A DNA stretch of 64,000 nucleotides from Erythrobacter sp. (lineage in GTDB: Bacteria > Pseudomonadota > Alphaproteobacteria > Sphingomonadales > Sphingomonadaceae), in NCBI GenBank assembly GCA_030148605.1, contig JASBTD010000035.1, positions 23,902-87,901 on the forward strand. Direction: 5' to 3'. The translations under genes were made by a program, and so were the position numbers. Of this stretch, positions 1-8,341 are shown piece by piece (within the stretch, counting starts at the first letter, position 1; each line of letters starts with the position of its first letter). The notes beneath the pieces were generated by a model. It was not told where the DNA came from and searched no databases. It saw only the letters and a program-made list of their open reading frames with translations.

Positions 1-129
1 AAAGCAGTGAGAAGATAAGGTCTGGGGCCGCCTAGCGTGCTGCAGCGCGCAGGCCAAGAACGGAATGTCGCAAAGAGTTCGTGCGGCGCGTTGACTTGTC
101 GGCTGATCGCAGGGAAATGCTTGCGTCTG

Positions 130-831
130 ATGAGCGCTGTTCTGAAATCGCTGGGCCTGGCAATCGGGCAATTGCATGACCGCGCGGTCATGCGGGTGTT
201 GCTAAAGACTGTCGCAATCACGATCGGGATCTTTATTCTTGCCGCCGGAATGCTGTGGTGGGCGCTCGATGCCTTTATCGAAGGCTGGATCATCGCGACT
301 TTGCCGCAGGACTACAGCAATTCGATTGCCGGATTGATTGCGGTTATCGCGGCGCTTGTCGGCGGCTGGCTGCTGTTTCGCGTCGTCGCGCTTGCGGTGC
401 TGCAGTTTTTCGCGGACGAAATCGTGACTGCGGTCGAACAATGCCACTACCCCGAATGCGCCGCGACCGCGCGGCAGCTGCCTTTTCGCGAAGACCTGGC
501 CAACAGTGTGCGCGGCGCGGGCCGGGCGCTGCTGTGGAATGCGCTCGCGCTGCCGGTTGCACTGGTGCTATTCTTCACCGCGATCGGGCCAGCGGTGGTG
601 TTTCTGGCTGTGAATGCTGTCCTGTTGGGGCGCGAACTCACGGATATGGGATGGTTCCGGCATCGCCCGACACCGGAAGCACAATCGCCTGTTGGCAAGT
701 TTGACCGCCTGTTACTGGGTGGTGCCATTGCCGGATTGATGGCAGTCCCCTTGCTCAACCTGCTGGCCCCGATCATCGGCGCGGCCGCAGGAACCCATCT
801 GGTGCAAATTGCACGAAATAAGTCGCCATAA
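130..831 (+). CDS. EI24 domain-containing (CysZ-like) membrane protein
   Basis: An integral inner-membrane protein of about 233 residues. Hydrophobic segments follow an amphipathic start, and a second long hydrophobic block lies near residues 130-165. The pattern of an N-terminal Q-L-H-D-R helix followed by VLLKTVAIT and WWALD resembles EI24/CysZ-family proteins. The open frame continues upstream to about position 37, but homologues as I recall them begin near MSAVLKSLGLA, so I placed the start there; no strong ribosome site is seen. CysZ proteins are linked to sulfate uptake, but that role is not shown for this branch. The next gene starts 10 bases later, so the two are probably cotranscribed. 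Confidence 0.75.
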   Translation: MSAVLKSLGLAIGQLHDRAVMRVLLKTVAITIGIFILAAGMLWWALDAFIEGWIIATLPQDYSNSIAGLIAVIAALVGGWLLFRVVALAVLQFFADEIVTAVEQCHYPECAATARQLPFREDLANSVRGAGRALLWNALALPVALVLFFTAIGPAVVFLAVNAVLLGRELTDMGWFRHRPTPEAQSPVGKFDRLLLGGAIAGLMAVPLLNLLAPIIGAAAGTHLVQIARNKSP

Positions 832-841
832 AGGTCAAGAC

Positions 842-1294
842 ATGCGTTCCTTGAGACAATTTGCCGCCGCAATTGCCCCTTTGCCCATGCTGGCCGCCTG
901 CGTTTCTGCGGGCAGCCCGCCGCCGATTATCCAGGATCGCCCGGCACCGCGTAGCGCGCCGCCACAAGCGACGCCGGTTCCGCCCAGCATTCCCGCCCCG
1001 GTGCATTCATCGGGCTTTGTCGCGCCGCAGATCATGCGCGCACCCGGGCTGGAGAACGTGATTGGCGCCGCTGCAACACAGCTTCAGCGCCGCTTCGGAA
1101 CACCGGCCCTCGATGTGCAGGAAGGCGACGCGCGCAAGCTGCAGTTCACCGGCGAACCCTGCGTGCTCGACATATTCCTCTACCCGCTGCGCCCGGGGGC
1201 AGAGCCAGTGGCCACTCACGTCGAGGCACGGCGCGCCAGCGACGGGCGCGATGTCGACCGCGCGGCCTGTGTCAGGGCGCTTGGCGGCCCCTGA
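842..1294 (+). CDS. Putative lipoprotein, function unknown
   Basis: A 150-residue exported protein. The N-terminus is a short signal peptide with a lipobox (PMLAAC), putting the acylated cysteine near residue 20, followed by a proline-rich linker and a C-terminal globular part. That part contains a conserved-looking QRRFGTPALDVQEGDARKL stretch and a cysteine pair (EPCVLDIFLY and RAACVRALGG). The latter resembles short sphingomonad lipoproteins of unknown role. It follows the EI24 gene by 10 bases and may be in the same transcript. I do not recognise a function. Confidence 0.65.
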   Translation: MRSLRQFAAAIAPLPMLAACVSAGSPPPIIQDRPAPRSAPPQATPVPPSIPAPVHSSGFVAPQIMRAPGLENVIGAAATQLQRRFGTPALDVQEGDARKLQFTGEPCVLDIFLYPLRPGAEPVATHVEARRASDGRDVDRAACVRALGGP

Positions 1295-1377
1295 TCACCT
1301 ATTCGGCGCGGTAGTAACTCCGTCTTAAGCCTGTTGTGCGATAGGAATCCTCAAGGAAATCAGAGGATCCCAGCATT

Positions 1378-2319
1378 ATGAGCATCCAGTTCGCCGATCT
1401 GTCGCGCCGCGTGGCCGAAGACGGGATAGTTACAGCCGAGGAAATCCTGTCACTGCGCCAGCTGGGCTGGGGAGATGGCAAGATCTATCGCGACGAAGCC
1501 GAAGCCATCTTCGAGATCAACAACACGCTCAAGGAAGCAACACCCGAATGGGTCGATTTCTTTGTCGAAGCGATCAGCGAATTCGTGCTGAATGGCACCG
1601 AACCGCGCAATATGTGCGACGATGAGGAAGCGCGTTGGCTGATCAGCTGCCTTGATCATGACGGCAAGCTGGAAAGCATGGCTGAACTCGAACTGCTCGT
1701 GCGAGTGATCGAGAAAGCGCTCAATGTGCCTGAGTTCCTCAAATCATATGTCCTGCGCCAGATCGAGCAGGAAGTGATGACCGGCGTGGGCCCGACGCGC
1801 TGCGGCGGCGAGCTGTCCGCAACGCATATCAGCGCCGCTGAATGCCGCCTGCTGCGCCGCGTGATCTTTGCCAGCGGCGGCTATGGCCCGGCTGCGGTCA
1901 GCCGGTTTGACGCTGAACTGCTGTTCCGCTTGAAGGATGCGACGCTGCAGGACGAAAATTCGCCGCTGTGGGACGATCTCTTCGTCGATGGTGTCGCGAA
2001 TTACCTCAAGGGCTTCCAGCTCAAGAACGCGCAGCTCGATCACAGCCGCGTGAAGGAGCTTGAGTCATTCATCGCTGACAATGAAGTGCGCGTGGGCCGC
2101 TTCATGGGCGCGATGGCGCGCGAACTGCCGCAGGTGCGCAACCACTTCGGCAAGATTTTCGGCAGGAACACCAAGGGCCAAAGCTATACTGAAGCCGCCG
2201 CAGCCGGAAACCTGGTCGATGATTTCGAGCAGGAATGGCTGGAGAAGATGATTGACGCCGATGGCGACGTCGATGATCTGGAGCGCGCGCTGCTGTCACG
2301 GATCATCGAAGAGGGCTGA
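1378..2319 (+). CDS. Unknown conserved protein with internal duplication
   Basis: A 313-residue, acidic, probably cytoplasmic protein with no signal peptide or membrane helix. It seems built from two similar halves, roughly residues 10-115 and 157-312. Each has a leucine/arginine helix, a segment reading DEAEAIF or FDAELLF, a W-x-D-x-FV helix, and then an acidic DxDG-like stretch before E-x-x-LL-x-R-x-IE (LDHDGKLES and DADGDVDDLE). The overall all-helical look recalls TerB-like or calcium-loop proteins, but the match is by eye and weak. It stands alone, with the convergent suf operon downstream. No function is proposed. Confidence 0.7.
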   Translation: MSIQFADLSRRVAEDGIVTAEEILSLRQLGWGDGKIYRDEAEAIFEINNTLKEATPEWVDFFVEAISEFVLNGTEPRNMCDDEEARWLISCLDHDGKLESMAELELLVRVIEKALNVPEFLKSYVLRQIEQEVMTGVGPTRCGGELSATHISAAECRLLRRVIFASGGYGPAAVSRFDAELLFRLKDATLQDENSPLWDDLFVDGVANYLKGFQLKNAQLDHSRVKELESFIADNEVRVGRFMGAMARELPQVRNHFGKIFGRNTKGQSYTEAAAAGNLVDDFEQEWLEKMIDADGDVDDLERALLSRIIEEG

Positions 2320-2348
2320 GGGAGCTATCCAGCCGAAAATGGCGCAAA

Positions 2349-2705
2349 TCAGACCATAAAGCTTTCGCCACAGCCACATGCCCCCTTGGCATTCGGGTTT
2401 TCGAACACGAAACCGGCAGTGAAATCGTCTTCGCGCCAGTCCATGGTCGATCCGACCAGATAGAGCACGCTGGCGCCGTCAATGTAGAAAACTCCGCCAG
2501 GGGTTTCGATCTTTTCGTCGAATGCCACCTCTTCAGTGACATAATCGACCGAGTAGGCAAGGCCCGAGCACCCGCGCCGCGGGGTCGACAGTTTGACTCC
2601 GATTGCGCCATCGGGTGCCTTGCTCATCAGCTCGGCCACGCGCGCTTCAGCGGCGGGCGTGAGTGTAACAGCGGCAGGGATTTGGCGGGTTTTGGTATCA
2701 GTCAT
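2349..2705 (-). CDS. sufA: A-type iron-sulfur carrier SufA
   Basis: A HesB/IscA-family carrier of 118 residues that accepts or relays Fe-S clusters to apo-proteins in the cytoplasm. The three family cysteines are visible: one in RRGCSGLAY and two in GACGCGESF at the C-terminus. It is the last gene of the suf operon. Its ATG overlaps the stop of the preceding DUF59 gene as TGATG, implying translational coupling. A second A-type protein (ErpA) lies at 29.8 kb, so this copy is assigned to the Suf pathway by context. Confidence 0.9.
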   Translation of the reverse strand: MTDTKTRQIPAAVTLTPAAEARVAELMSKAPDGAIGVKLSTPRRGCSGLAYSVDYVTEEVAFDEKIETPGGVFYIDGASVLYLVGSTMDWREDDFTAGFVFENPNAKGACGCGESFMV

Positions 2706-3208
2706 CAGAGCATCCCCAATTCGAGACGGGCTTCATCGCTCATCTTGTCCGGGCCCCAGGGCGGGTCCCACACCAACGCGACTTCCGCATCGCGAATGCC
2801 GGGCACACTGGCCGCGCGCAGCTCGACTTCGCCCGGCATGCTTTCCGCCACCGGGCAATGCGGCGTGGTGAGCGTCATGGTGACAAGCGCATCGGCATCG
2901 GCTGTGATCTCCACCCCGTAAATCAGGCCAAGGTCATAGATATTGACCGGGATTTCCGGGTCATAAATCTCTTTCAGAGCTGCGATCACGGCATCGTGCA
3001 GCTCGCCGCCAGGCTCGCCCGGTACGACATTCTCCGGCTTCCTGGCAAGGAAGCCTTCGAGATAGTCACGCTTGCGTTCGAGCGTCTCACGCGGAGTCTC
3101 AGCGTCGGGATCGACTGCGTCCTCAACCCGCGCACGCGGTGGTTTCACCACGTCTTCAGCGGGTGAAGGCGCTGCAACAAATTCCTTATCCTCGGATGGT
3201 TTGTTCAT
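2705..3208 (-). CDS. sufT: SufT-like DUF59/MIP18 Fe-S maturation protein
   Basis: A protein of about 167 residues with a low-complexity charged N-terminus (to about residue 60) and a C-terminal DUF59/MIP18 domain. The domain shows DPEIPVNIYDLGLIYGVEI, then the TLTTPHCPVAESMPGEV motif with its conserved cysteine, and VWDPPW. Family members help mature Fe-S proteins. Two ATGs are possible. The second, used here, has AGGAA about six bases upstream, while the first is six bases earlier. It lies between sufS and sufA in the operon, which supports the role. Confidence 0.88.
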   Translation of the reverse strand: MNKPSEDKEFVAAPSPAEDVVKPPRARVEDAVDPDAETPRETLERKRDYLEGFLARKPENVVPGEPGGELHDAVIAALKEIYDPEIPVNIYDLGLIYGVEITADADALVTMTLTTPHCPVAESMPGEVELRAASVPGIRDAEVALVWDPPWGPDKMSDEARLELGML

Positions 3209-3217
3209 ATCCATTTC

Positions 3218-4444
3218 CTAGGCGAATATCCTTCTCGTTCGTGCAATCCCGGCGAGCAAAGCCTCGATGTCGCTTTCATCCGAATAGAGCCCGAAACTGG
3301 CGCGTGCGGTGGCTGGCACGCCCAGATGGTCCATCAGCGGCTGCGCACAGTGATGCCCTGCGCGGATCGCAACATTCGCTTCATCCAATATGGTGCCCAG
3401 ATCGTGCGGGTGAACCCCATCCATTGCAAAGCTGACGATGCCCGCACTGCCCGCCGGGCCAAAGATCGTGACATCGTTCATCGCGCCAAGTTCATCGCGC
3501 AATTGCGTGACCAGCTCGCTCTCGCGCGCATGAATCGCATCAAGGCCAAGGCCGTCCACGAAATCAATCGCCGCGTGCAAAGCAATCGCTTCCGTGATTG
3601 CCGGCGTGCCGGCTTCGAACCGCTGCGGCGCCGGGGCGTATGTCGTCTTTTCGAAAGTCACGCGATCGATCATCGCGCCGCCGCCCTGGTAAGGTGGCAT
3701 CCCGTCGAGAATTTCGCTGCGCGCCCACAGCGCCCCGATGCCGGTCGGGCCATAGAGCTTGTGCGCGCTGAACACGTAAAAATCGCAATCCAGCGCCGCG
3801 ATATCCAGCGTAAGGCGGGGCGCCGCCTGGCATCCATCAAGCAACAGCTTCGCGCCAACCGCGTGGGCCAGCGCGGCAGCACGCTGCGCATCGAGCACGG
3901 AGCCGAGCACATTCGAGACATGCCCGAAAGCGACCAGCTTGTGCCGCTCGGTCAGCATGGCTTCCGCCGCATCCAGATCGATCCGGTGATCATCGGTCAG
4001 CGGGCAGACATCGATATGCGCGCCCACCCTTTCCGCCAGCATCTGCCACGGCACGATGTTCGAATGATGCTCAAGCGTTGAAAGCAGGATCCGGTCGCCC
4101 GCACCGATATTCGCTGCGCCCCATGTGGCCGCGACAAGATTGATCGCTTCGGTCGCGCCGCGGGTAAAGACGATCTCGTCTTCCTTCCCGCCTAGGAATT
4201 CAGCTACGCGTCGTCGCGCCGCTTCATAAGCGAGCGTCATTTCAGCCGAACGCGCGTAAACCCCGCGATGCACAGTGGCATAATCTTCACCCAGTGCGCG
4301 CGCCATCGCGTCGATCACAGCGCGCGGCTTTTGCGCCGTCGCTGCGGTATCGAGATAGTGCCACGGCTGGCCCTCGCCGGTCACAAGACCGGGAAAGGCA
4401 CCGCGCGCTTCAGAGAGCCGGGAAAGGATCGCTGCTTCAGTCAA
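3218..4444 (-). CDS. sufS: Cysteine desulfurase SufS
   Basis: A PLP-dependent group II cysteine desulfurase (408 residues) that removes sulfur from cysteine to feed Fe-S cluster assembly. Visible landmarks are the N-terminal YLDTAATAQKP, the ATWGAANIGAGD and LEHHSN region, the PLP-lysine motif SAHKLYGPTGIGAL and the active-site cysteine in RAGHHCAQP. Its start overlaps the sufD stop by four bases (ATGA). No SufE gene is present in the window, so the sulfur acceptor (SufE or SufU) would have to be encoded elsewhere. Confidence 0.95.
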   Translation of the reverse strand: MTEAAILSRLSEARGAFPGLVTGEGQPWHYLDTAATAQKPRAVIDAMARALGEDYATVHRGVYARSAEMTLAYEAARRRVAEFLGGKEDEIVFTRGATEAINLVAATWGAANIGAGDRILLSTLEHHSNIVPWQMLAERVGAHIDVCPLTDDHRIDLDAAEAMLTERHKLVAFGHVSNVLGSVLDAQRAAALAHAVGAKLLLDGCQAAPRLTLDIAALDCDFYVFSAHKLYGPTGIGALWARSEILDGMPPYQGGGAMIDRVTFEKTTYAPAPQRFEAGTPAITEAIALHAAIDFVDGLGLDAIHARESELVTQLRDELGAMNDVTIFGPAGSAGIVSFAMDGVHPHDLGTILDEANVAIRAGHHCAQPLMDHLGVPATARASFGLYSDESDIEALLAGIARTRRIFA

Positions 4445-5196
4445 ATCGCATCCTCGTCAAGATGCGCCAGCGCAGCTTCAAGCATTCTTTCCGCTTCATC
4501 CGGATCGCTCATCTCGACAAAGGCATCGCCGATGAAAGCCTGCACCAGCAGCTTGCGCGCTACCTCTGGCGGGATGCCGCGTGCCGCCATGTAATATCGC
4601 GCCATCTCATCCATCTGGCCGATCGCCGCACCATGCGCGCATTGCACATCGTCCGCGAAAATCTCCAGCTCCGGCTTGGTATTGGCTGAAGCGCCTTTTT
4701 CCAGCAGCAGCGCGCGAAAATTCTGCGCCGCATCGGTTTTCTGCGCGTGCTTCACCACTTCGATCCGGCCCAGGAAGTTCCCGGTGGCCTTGCCCCAGTG
4801 CACGCTGCGCACGGTCTGGTTTGACGTCGCATTTGGCTCGGCATGGATGGTGCGCGTCACGAATTCCTGCGTCGCGTCACCGCCGCCGACCGTCACACCG
4901 CCAAATTCGAAATGTGCGCCATTTTCCAGTGTCACTTCGACTTCCAGCCGCGCATAGGGGCCGGCAGCATTGAGCGCAAACATGGCATAGCGCGCGCCCT
5001 TGCCAACATGCACGCGCATACGCTCGACACCTGCCGCGACGATGCGCGTATCTTCGCGACTTTCGCCTGCTGCGATGCGGAGCTCGTGCCAATCGGTCAA
5101 CGCCGCAAGTTCTGCCTCCGCCAGAAAGCCCGCATCGGCATAGCGCCAGGCCTCATCACGGTTGCTGGGCCGTTCGAGAGTGGCTGCCTCAGGCAT
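4441..5196 (-). CDS. sufD: Fe-S assembly scaffold protein SufD
   Basis: The SufD subunit of the SufBCD scaffold complex. At 251 residues it is shorter than enterobacterial SufD (over 400), which is common in alphaproteobacteria. The C-terminal half carries the SufB/D beta-helix signatures: LEIFADDVQCAHGAAIGQMDEM (split here), then YYMAARGIPPEVARKLLVQAF and the helical tail. The start overlaps the sufC end by eight bases, and the end overlaps sufS as ATGA, so translation of the three is likely coupled. Confidence 0.93.
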   Translation of the reverse strand: MPEAATLERPSNRDEAWRYADAGFLAEAELAALTDWHELRIAAGESREDTRIVAAGVERMRVHVGKGARYAMFALNAAGPYARLEVEVTLENGAHFEFGGVTVGGGDATQEFVTRTIHAEPNATSNQTVRSVHWGKATGNFLGRIEVVKHAQKTDAAQNFRALLLEKGASANTKPELEIFADDVQCAHGAAIGQMDEMARYYMAARGIPPEVARKLLVQAFIGDAFVEMSDPDEAERMLEAALAHLDEDAI

Positions 5197-5938
5197 CGGC
5201 CATCACCGCGTCATAGCCTTCTTCTTCCAGCCGCAGCGCCAGTTCCGGCCCGCCGGTCTGCACGATCCGGCCAGCGGCAAGCACGCTGACCTTGTCCGGC
5301 TTCACCACGTCAAGCAGGCGCTGGTAATGCGTGATCAGCAGCACGCCCTTGTCGGGCGCGCGCATGATCGCATTGATCCCTTCGCCCACCACGCGGAGCG
5401 CATCGATATCGAGCCCGCTGTCGGTTTCGTCGAGCACAGCGAATTTGGGGGCAAGGATGCCCATCTGGACCATCTCGGCGCGCTTCTTCTCGCCGCCGGA
5501 AAAGCCGACATTCACATTGCGCTTGAGCATTTCCATGTCCATCCGCAACAGGCCCGCCTGTTCCTTCGCCAGCTTGAGGAATTCGCCGCCTGACAGTGGC
5601 TCTTCGCCGCGCGCCTTGCGCTGCGAGTTCAAGGCTTCGCGCAGAAACTGGACGTTCGACACGCCCGGGATCTCGACCGGATACTGGAAGCCCAGGAACA
5701 GGCCCGCCGCAGCGCGCTCATGCGGTTCGAGTTCGAACAGGTCCTCACCCATGAAGCTGACAGAGCCTTCAGTCACTTCATAGCCCGGCCTGCCGCCCAG
5801 CACATAGGCAAGTGTCGACTTGCCTGCACCATTGGGCCCCATGATGGCGTGGATCTCGCCCGCGGCGACTTCGAGCGTCAACCCGTTGAGGATTTTCTTG
5901 CCGTCGATCTCGGCGTGGAGGTTTTCAATCTTGAGCAT
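5189..5938 (-). CDS. sufC: Fe-S assembly ATPase SufC
   Basis: An ABC-type ATPase (249 residues) that drives conformational change of the SufBCD scaffold. Walker A is GPNGAGKST, the Q-loop region is GFQYPVEIPGV, the signature is FSGGEKKRAE and Walker B is AVLDETDSGLDIDAL, all typical of SufC. The chosen ATG gives MLKIENLHAEI, matching the family start. The upstream extension would need a TTG. It is separated from the 64-codon gene upstream by about 33 bases, within the suf operon. Confidence 0.95.
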   Translation of the reverse strand: MLKIENLHAEIDGKKILNGLTLEVAAGEIHAIMGPNGAGKSTLAYVLGGRPGYEVTEGSVSFMGEDLFELEPHERAAAGLFLGFQYPVEIPGVSNVQFLREALNSQRKARGEEPLSGGEFLKLAKEQAGLLRMDMEMLKRNVNVGFSGGEKKRAEMVQMGILAPKFAVLDETDSGLDIDALRVVGEGINAIMRAPDKGVLLITHYQRLLDVVKPDKVSVLAAGRIVQTGGPELALRLEEEGYDAVMADA

Positions 5939-5971
5939 TTCTGGCTTTCGCAATGTGTGTTCGGGTGCCGG

Positions 5972-6166
5972 TCAAAACACCTTGAGGAATTCGGGGAGGA
6001 AATAGAGCGCGATCAGCGTAACCAGCACCAGGCTCACGATGCCGACAGTCGAAAAACCGCGGCTCAGGTTCATCGTCAGCACGCCCAGCGCGACAAAGGC
6101 AGGGATCACAAAGGCCAGGATACGCTGCATGTCAGGCGCCATGAAATCATTCAGTCCAGGTATCAT
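5972..6166 (-). CDS. Small two-helix membrane protein in suf operon
   Basis: A 64-residue protein with two hydrophobic segments (about residues 15-32 and 42-58), separated by a short NLSRGFST loop. This predicts a small inner-membrane hairpin. A good ribosome site (AAGGAG) lies eight bases before the ATG, and the ATG overlaps the upstream stop as TGATG, so it is very probably translated. I do not recognise a family. Placement between the nuclease-like gene and sufC suggests cotranscription with the Fe-S genes but says nothing firm about the role. Confidence 0.75.
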   Translation of the reverse strand: MIPGLNDFMAPDMQRILAFVIPAFVALGVLTMNLSRGFSTVGIVSLVLVTLIALYFLPEFLKVF

Positions 6167-6711
6167 CAGTCATCTCCTTCACTCGTGTCAGAGCGGCCCG
6201 ATGATTGTCTGTTTTGTGTTTGATTCCTGCGGGGCGTCGAACGTTCGCGGTGCGCGCGCATGCCTTCGCGCTTGTCGCCGATGCGCATGCGCATGCCAAG
6301 CGTGATCCGCTCAAGCACAGCATCCATATTCTCGAGGATGTCCTTCGCCTTGATCCGCATTACGCGGATACCGACGCTTTCCAGGCTCTTGTCGCGGCGT
6401 TTGGCGAGCGCTTCGTCTGCGCCTTCTTCGTCGATCATGATCGCCATGCCCAGATTGTGGCAATTGAAGTCGACAATCGCGCTGCCAACCACAGCAAAGC
6501 GCTTGAAGGTGTAACGGCCAAGGTCCGCCTTGGCGAAACGCGCGGCGAGCGCCTTATGCGCAGGCGAAGCGAAGCGGCGCATTTCGCGTGCCTGCTCGTG
6601 CAGCGCATCGAGCCGCTTCTCGCTGATTTCCCAGCCACGCCCTTTCTTCTTGAGATTGGGCGCTTCGGTGGCGGGTGTATCCGAGAGTTTGAGGGTCTTG
6701 CGGTCGGTCAT
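6166..6711 (-). CDS. DUF559-like (Vsr/PD-(D/E)XK fold) protein in suf operon
   Basis: A 181-residue protein. Residues about 45-150 look like the DUF559 / very-short-patch-repair nuclease fold: LGRYTFKRFAVVGSAIVDF, CHNLGMAIMID, a KRRDKSLESVGIRVMRI strand-helix-strand, and DILENMDAVLERI. The first acidic residue (VDF) is present. Where active members usually have E-x-D-G, this one reads M-I-D-E-E-G, so the catalytic glutamate may be lost. The C-terminal tail is long, basic and low-complexity. The ancestral sufB stop appears to have overlapped its ATG as ATGA. The role is unknown. Confidence 0.7.
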   Translation of the reverse strand: MTDRKTLKLSDTPATEAPNLKKKGRGWEISEKRLDALHEQAREMRRFASPAHKALAARFAKADLGRYTFKRFAVVGSAIVDFNCHNLGMAIMIDEEGADEALAKRRDKSLESVGIRVMRIKAKDILENMDAVLERITLGMRMRIGDKREGMRAHRERSTPRRNQTQNRQSSGRSDTSEGDD

Positions 6712-6738
6712 CCCACGCTCCCTTCAAGCGAGATCGCC
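6708..6738 (-). repeat. Leftover duplicate of the sufB 3' end
   Basis: Read on the minus strand, this stretch encodes [13 protein letters not shown], exactly the last residues of the present sufB at 6845-6875. It includes a 15-base identical block (6724-6738 equals 6861-6875). The stop here overlaps the ATG of the downstream DUF559-like gene as ATGA, which is the coupling seen elsewhere in this operon. It therefore looks like the original sufB terminus, now separated from the gene by a palindromic repeat. Codons for E, S and V differ synonymously between the two copies. Confidence 0.75.
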
Positions 6739-6743
6739 GCCTC

Positions 6744-6826
6744 GTCATTGCGAGCGTAGCGAAGCAATCCAGAGCGGCGCGCGCTCATGCTGGATTGCCG
6801 CGGCGACTGCGTCGCCTCGCAATGAC
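6744..6826. repeat. Dispersed palindromic repeat between sufB and next gene
   Basis: The 83-base element starts with GTCATTGCGAGCGTAGCGAA and ends with the inverted GCCTCGCAATGAC. Its inner arms are GCAATCCAG and CTGGATTGC, so the whole can fold as one long hairpin. I recognise the CATTGCGAGC...GCAATCCAG pattern as a type of dispersed palindromic repeat found in many bacterial genomes. Only one copy is seen in this window. It sits in the sufB-DUF559 junction and is transcribed with the operon. Read-through, mRNA stability or processing could be affected. Confidence 0.8.
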
Positions 6827-6844
6827 GGTTAAGATAGAAGGCGC

Positions 6845-8341
6845 TCATCCGACTGACCCCTCAAGCGAGATCGCCAGCAGCTTTTGCGCCTCGACGGCGA
6901 ATTCCATCGGCAGTTCCTTGAGCACGTCCTTGGCAAAGCCGTTGACGATCAGCGCCACCGCCTCTTCTTCATCCATCCCACGCTGCATCGCGTAGAACAG
7001 CTGGTCATCGCTGATCTTGGACGTCGTCGCTTCATGCTCGATCTGCGCGGTGGGGTTCTTCACCTCGATATAAGGCACGGTGTGCGCGCCGCATTCTGAG
7101 CCGAGCAGCAGGCTGTCGCATTGAGTGAAATTGCGCACCCTATCGGCATTGGCGCCAACGCGCACCAGCCCGCGATAGGTGTTGTTGCTCTTGCCGGCTG
7201 AAATCCCTTTCGAGATGATTGTACTGCGCGAACCCGCGCCATTGTGGATCATCTTCGTGCCAGTATCGGCCTGCTGGAAATTGTTGGTGACCGCGACCGA
7301 GTAGAATTCGCCCACGCTGTCTTTCCCGTTCAATACACAGGAAGGATATTTCCATGTGACGGCGCTACCGGTCTCTACCTGAGTCCAGCTGATTTTACTG
7401 CGGTCGCCCTGGCACAGCCCGCGCTTGGTCACGAAATTGTAGATCCCGCCCTTGCCTTCGGCATTGCCGGGATACCAGTTCTGCACCGTCGAATATTTGA
7501 TCTCTGCATCTTCCAATGCGACCAGCTCGACCACGGCAGCGTGGAGCTGGTTTTCATCGCGCATTGGCGCGGTGCAGCCTTCCAGATAGCTGACATAGCT
7601 GCCTTTTTCCGCCACGATCAGCGTGCGCTCGAACTGGCCCGTATTCTCCGCATTGATGCGGAAATAGGTCGAAAGCTCCATCGGGCAGCGCACCCCCTCT
7701 GGCACGTAGACAAAGGTGCCATCCGAGAAGACCGCGCAATTGAGCGTGGCGAAGAAATTGTCATGCTGCGGCACAACCTTGCCGAGCCACTTCTTCACCA
7801 GCTCTGGGTGTTCCTTGATCGCCTCCGAAATCGAGAGGAAGATAACGCCAGCCTTCTTCAGCTCCTCGCGGAAGGTAGTGGCAACGCTGACGCTGTCGAA
7901 CACGGCATCGACGGCGACCTTGCGCGCGCCTTCGACACCGGCCAGAACCTCTTGTTCTGCAACGGGAATACCAAGCTTGTCATAAACCGCCTTGATCTCC
8001 GGATCGAGCTCGTCAAGCGACTTGAGCTTCTCCTTCTTCTTCGGCGCGGCGTAATAATAGGCGTCCTGATAATCGATCGCCGGATAGCCAACCCTGGCCC
8101 AATCGGGCTCTTCCATTTCCTGCCACAGGCGAAACGCCTTCAAGCGCCATTCGAGCATCCATTCCGGCTCGCCCTTCTTGGCCGAGATGAAACGCACTGT
8201 GTCTTCGCTGAGGCCTTTCTCCGCGAATTCAGTCTCGATATCGGCAGACCAGCCGTGCTCGTATTCGGCCGCTTTCGCCGCAGCTTCCTTCGCTTCGGCG
8301 TCCATCTCGGGTTTGGCCTTGATGTCTACTTCGTTGCTCAT
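6845..8341 (-). CDS. sufB: Fe-S assembly scaffold protein SufB
   Basis: The SufB subunit of the SufBCD scaffold (498 residues, normal length). Recognisable blocks are [13 protein letters not shown] near residue 60, [38 protein letters not shown], the beta-helix region with [12 protein letters not shown], the [17 protein letters not shown] motif holding the cluster-assembly cysteine, and the C-terminal [22 protein letters not shown] block split here. The start overlaps the upstream regulator stop as ATGA. The 3' end now terminates 137 bases short of the old junction because of the repeat insertion described separately. Confidence 0.97.
   Translation of the reverse strand: MSNEVDIKAKPEMDAEAKEAAAKAAEYEHGWSADIETEFAEKGLSEDTVRFISAKKGEPEWMLEWRLKAFRLWQEMEEPDWARVGYPAIDYQDAYYYAAPKKKEKLKSLDELDPEIKAVYDKLGIPVAEQEVLAGVEGARKVAVDAVFDSVSVATTFREELKKAGVIFLSISEAIKEHPELVKKWLGKVVPQHDNFFATLNCAVFSDGTFVYVPEGVRCPMELSTYFRINAENTGQFERTLIVAEKGSYVSYLEGCTAPMRDENQLHAAVVELVALEDAEIKYSTVQNWYPGNAEGKGGIYNFVTKRGLCQGDRSKISWTQVETGSAVTWKYPSCVLNGKDSVGEFYSVAVTNNFQQADTGTKMIHNGAGSRSTIISKGISAGKSNNTYRGLVRVGANADRVRNFTQCDSLLLGSECGAHTVPYIEVKNPTAQIEHEATTSKISDDQLFYAMQRGMDEEEAVALIVNGFAKDVLKELPMEFAVEAQKLLAISLEGSVG

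Noticed and set aside
1..129. Tail of an upstream gene
   Set aside because: The first 129 bases hold no clear stop or family match on either strand. A longer N-terminus of the EI24 gene is formally open but unlike homologues.
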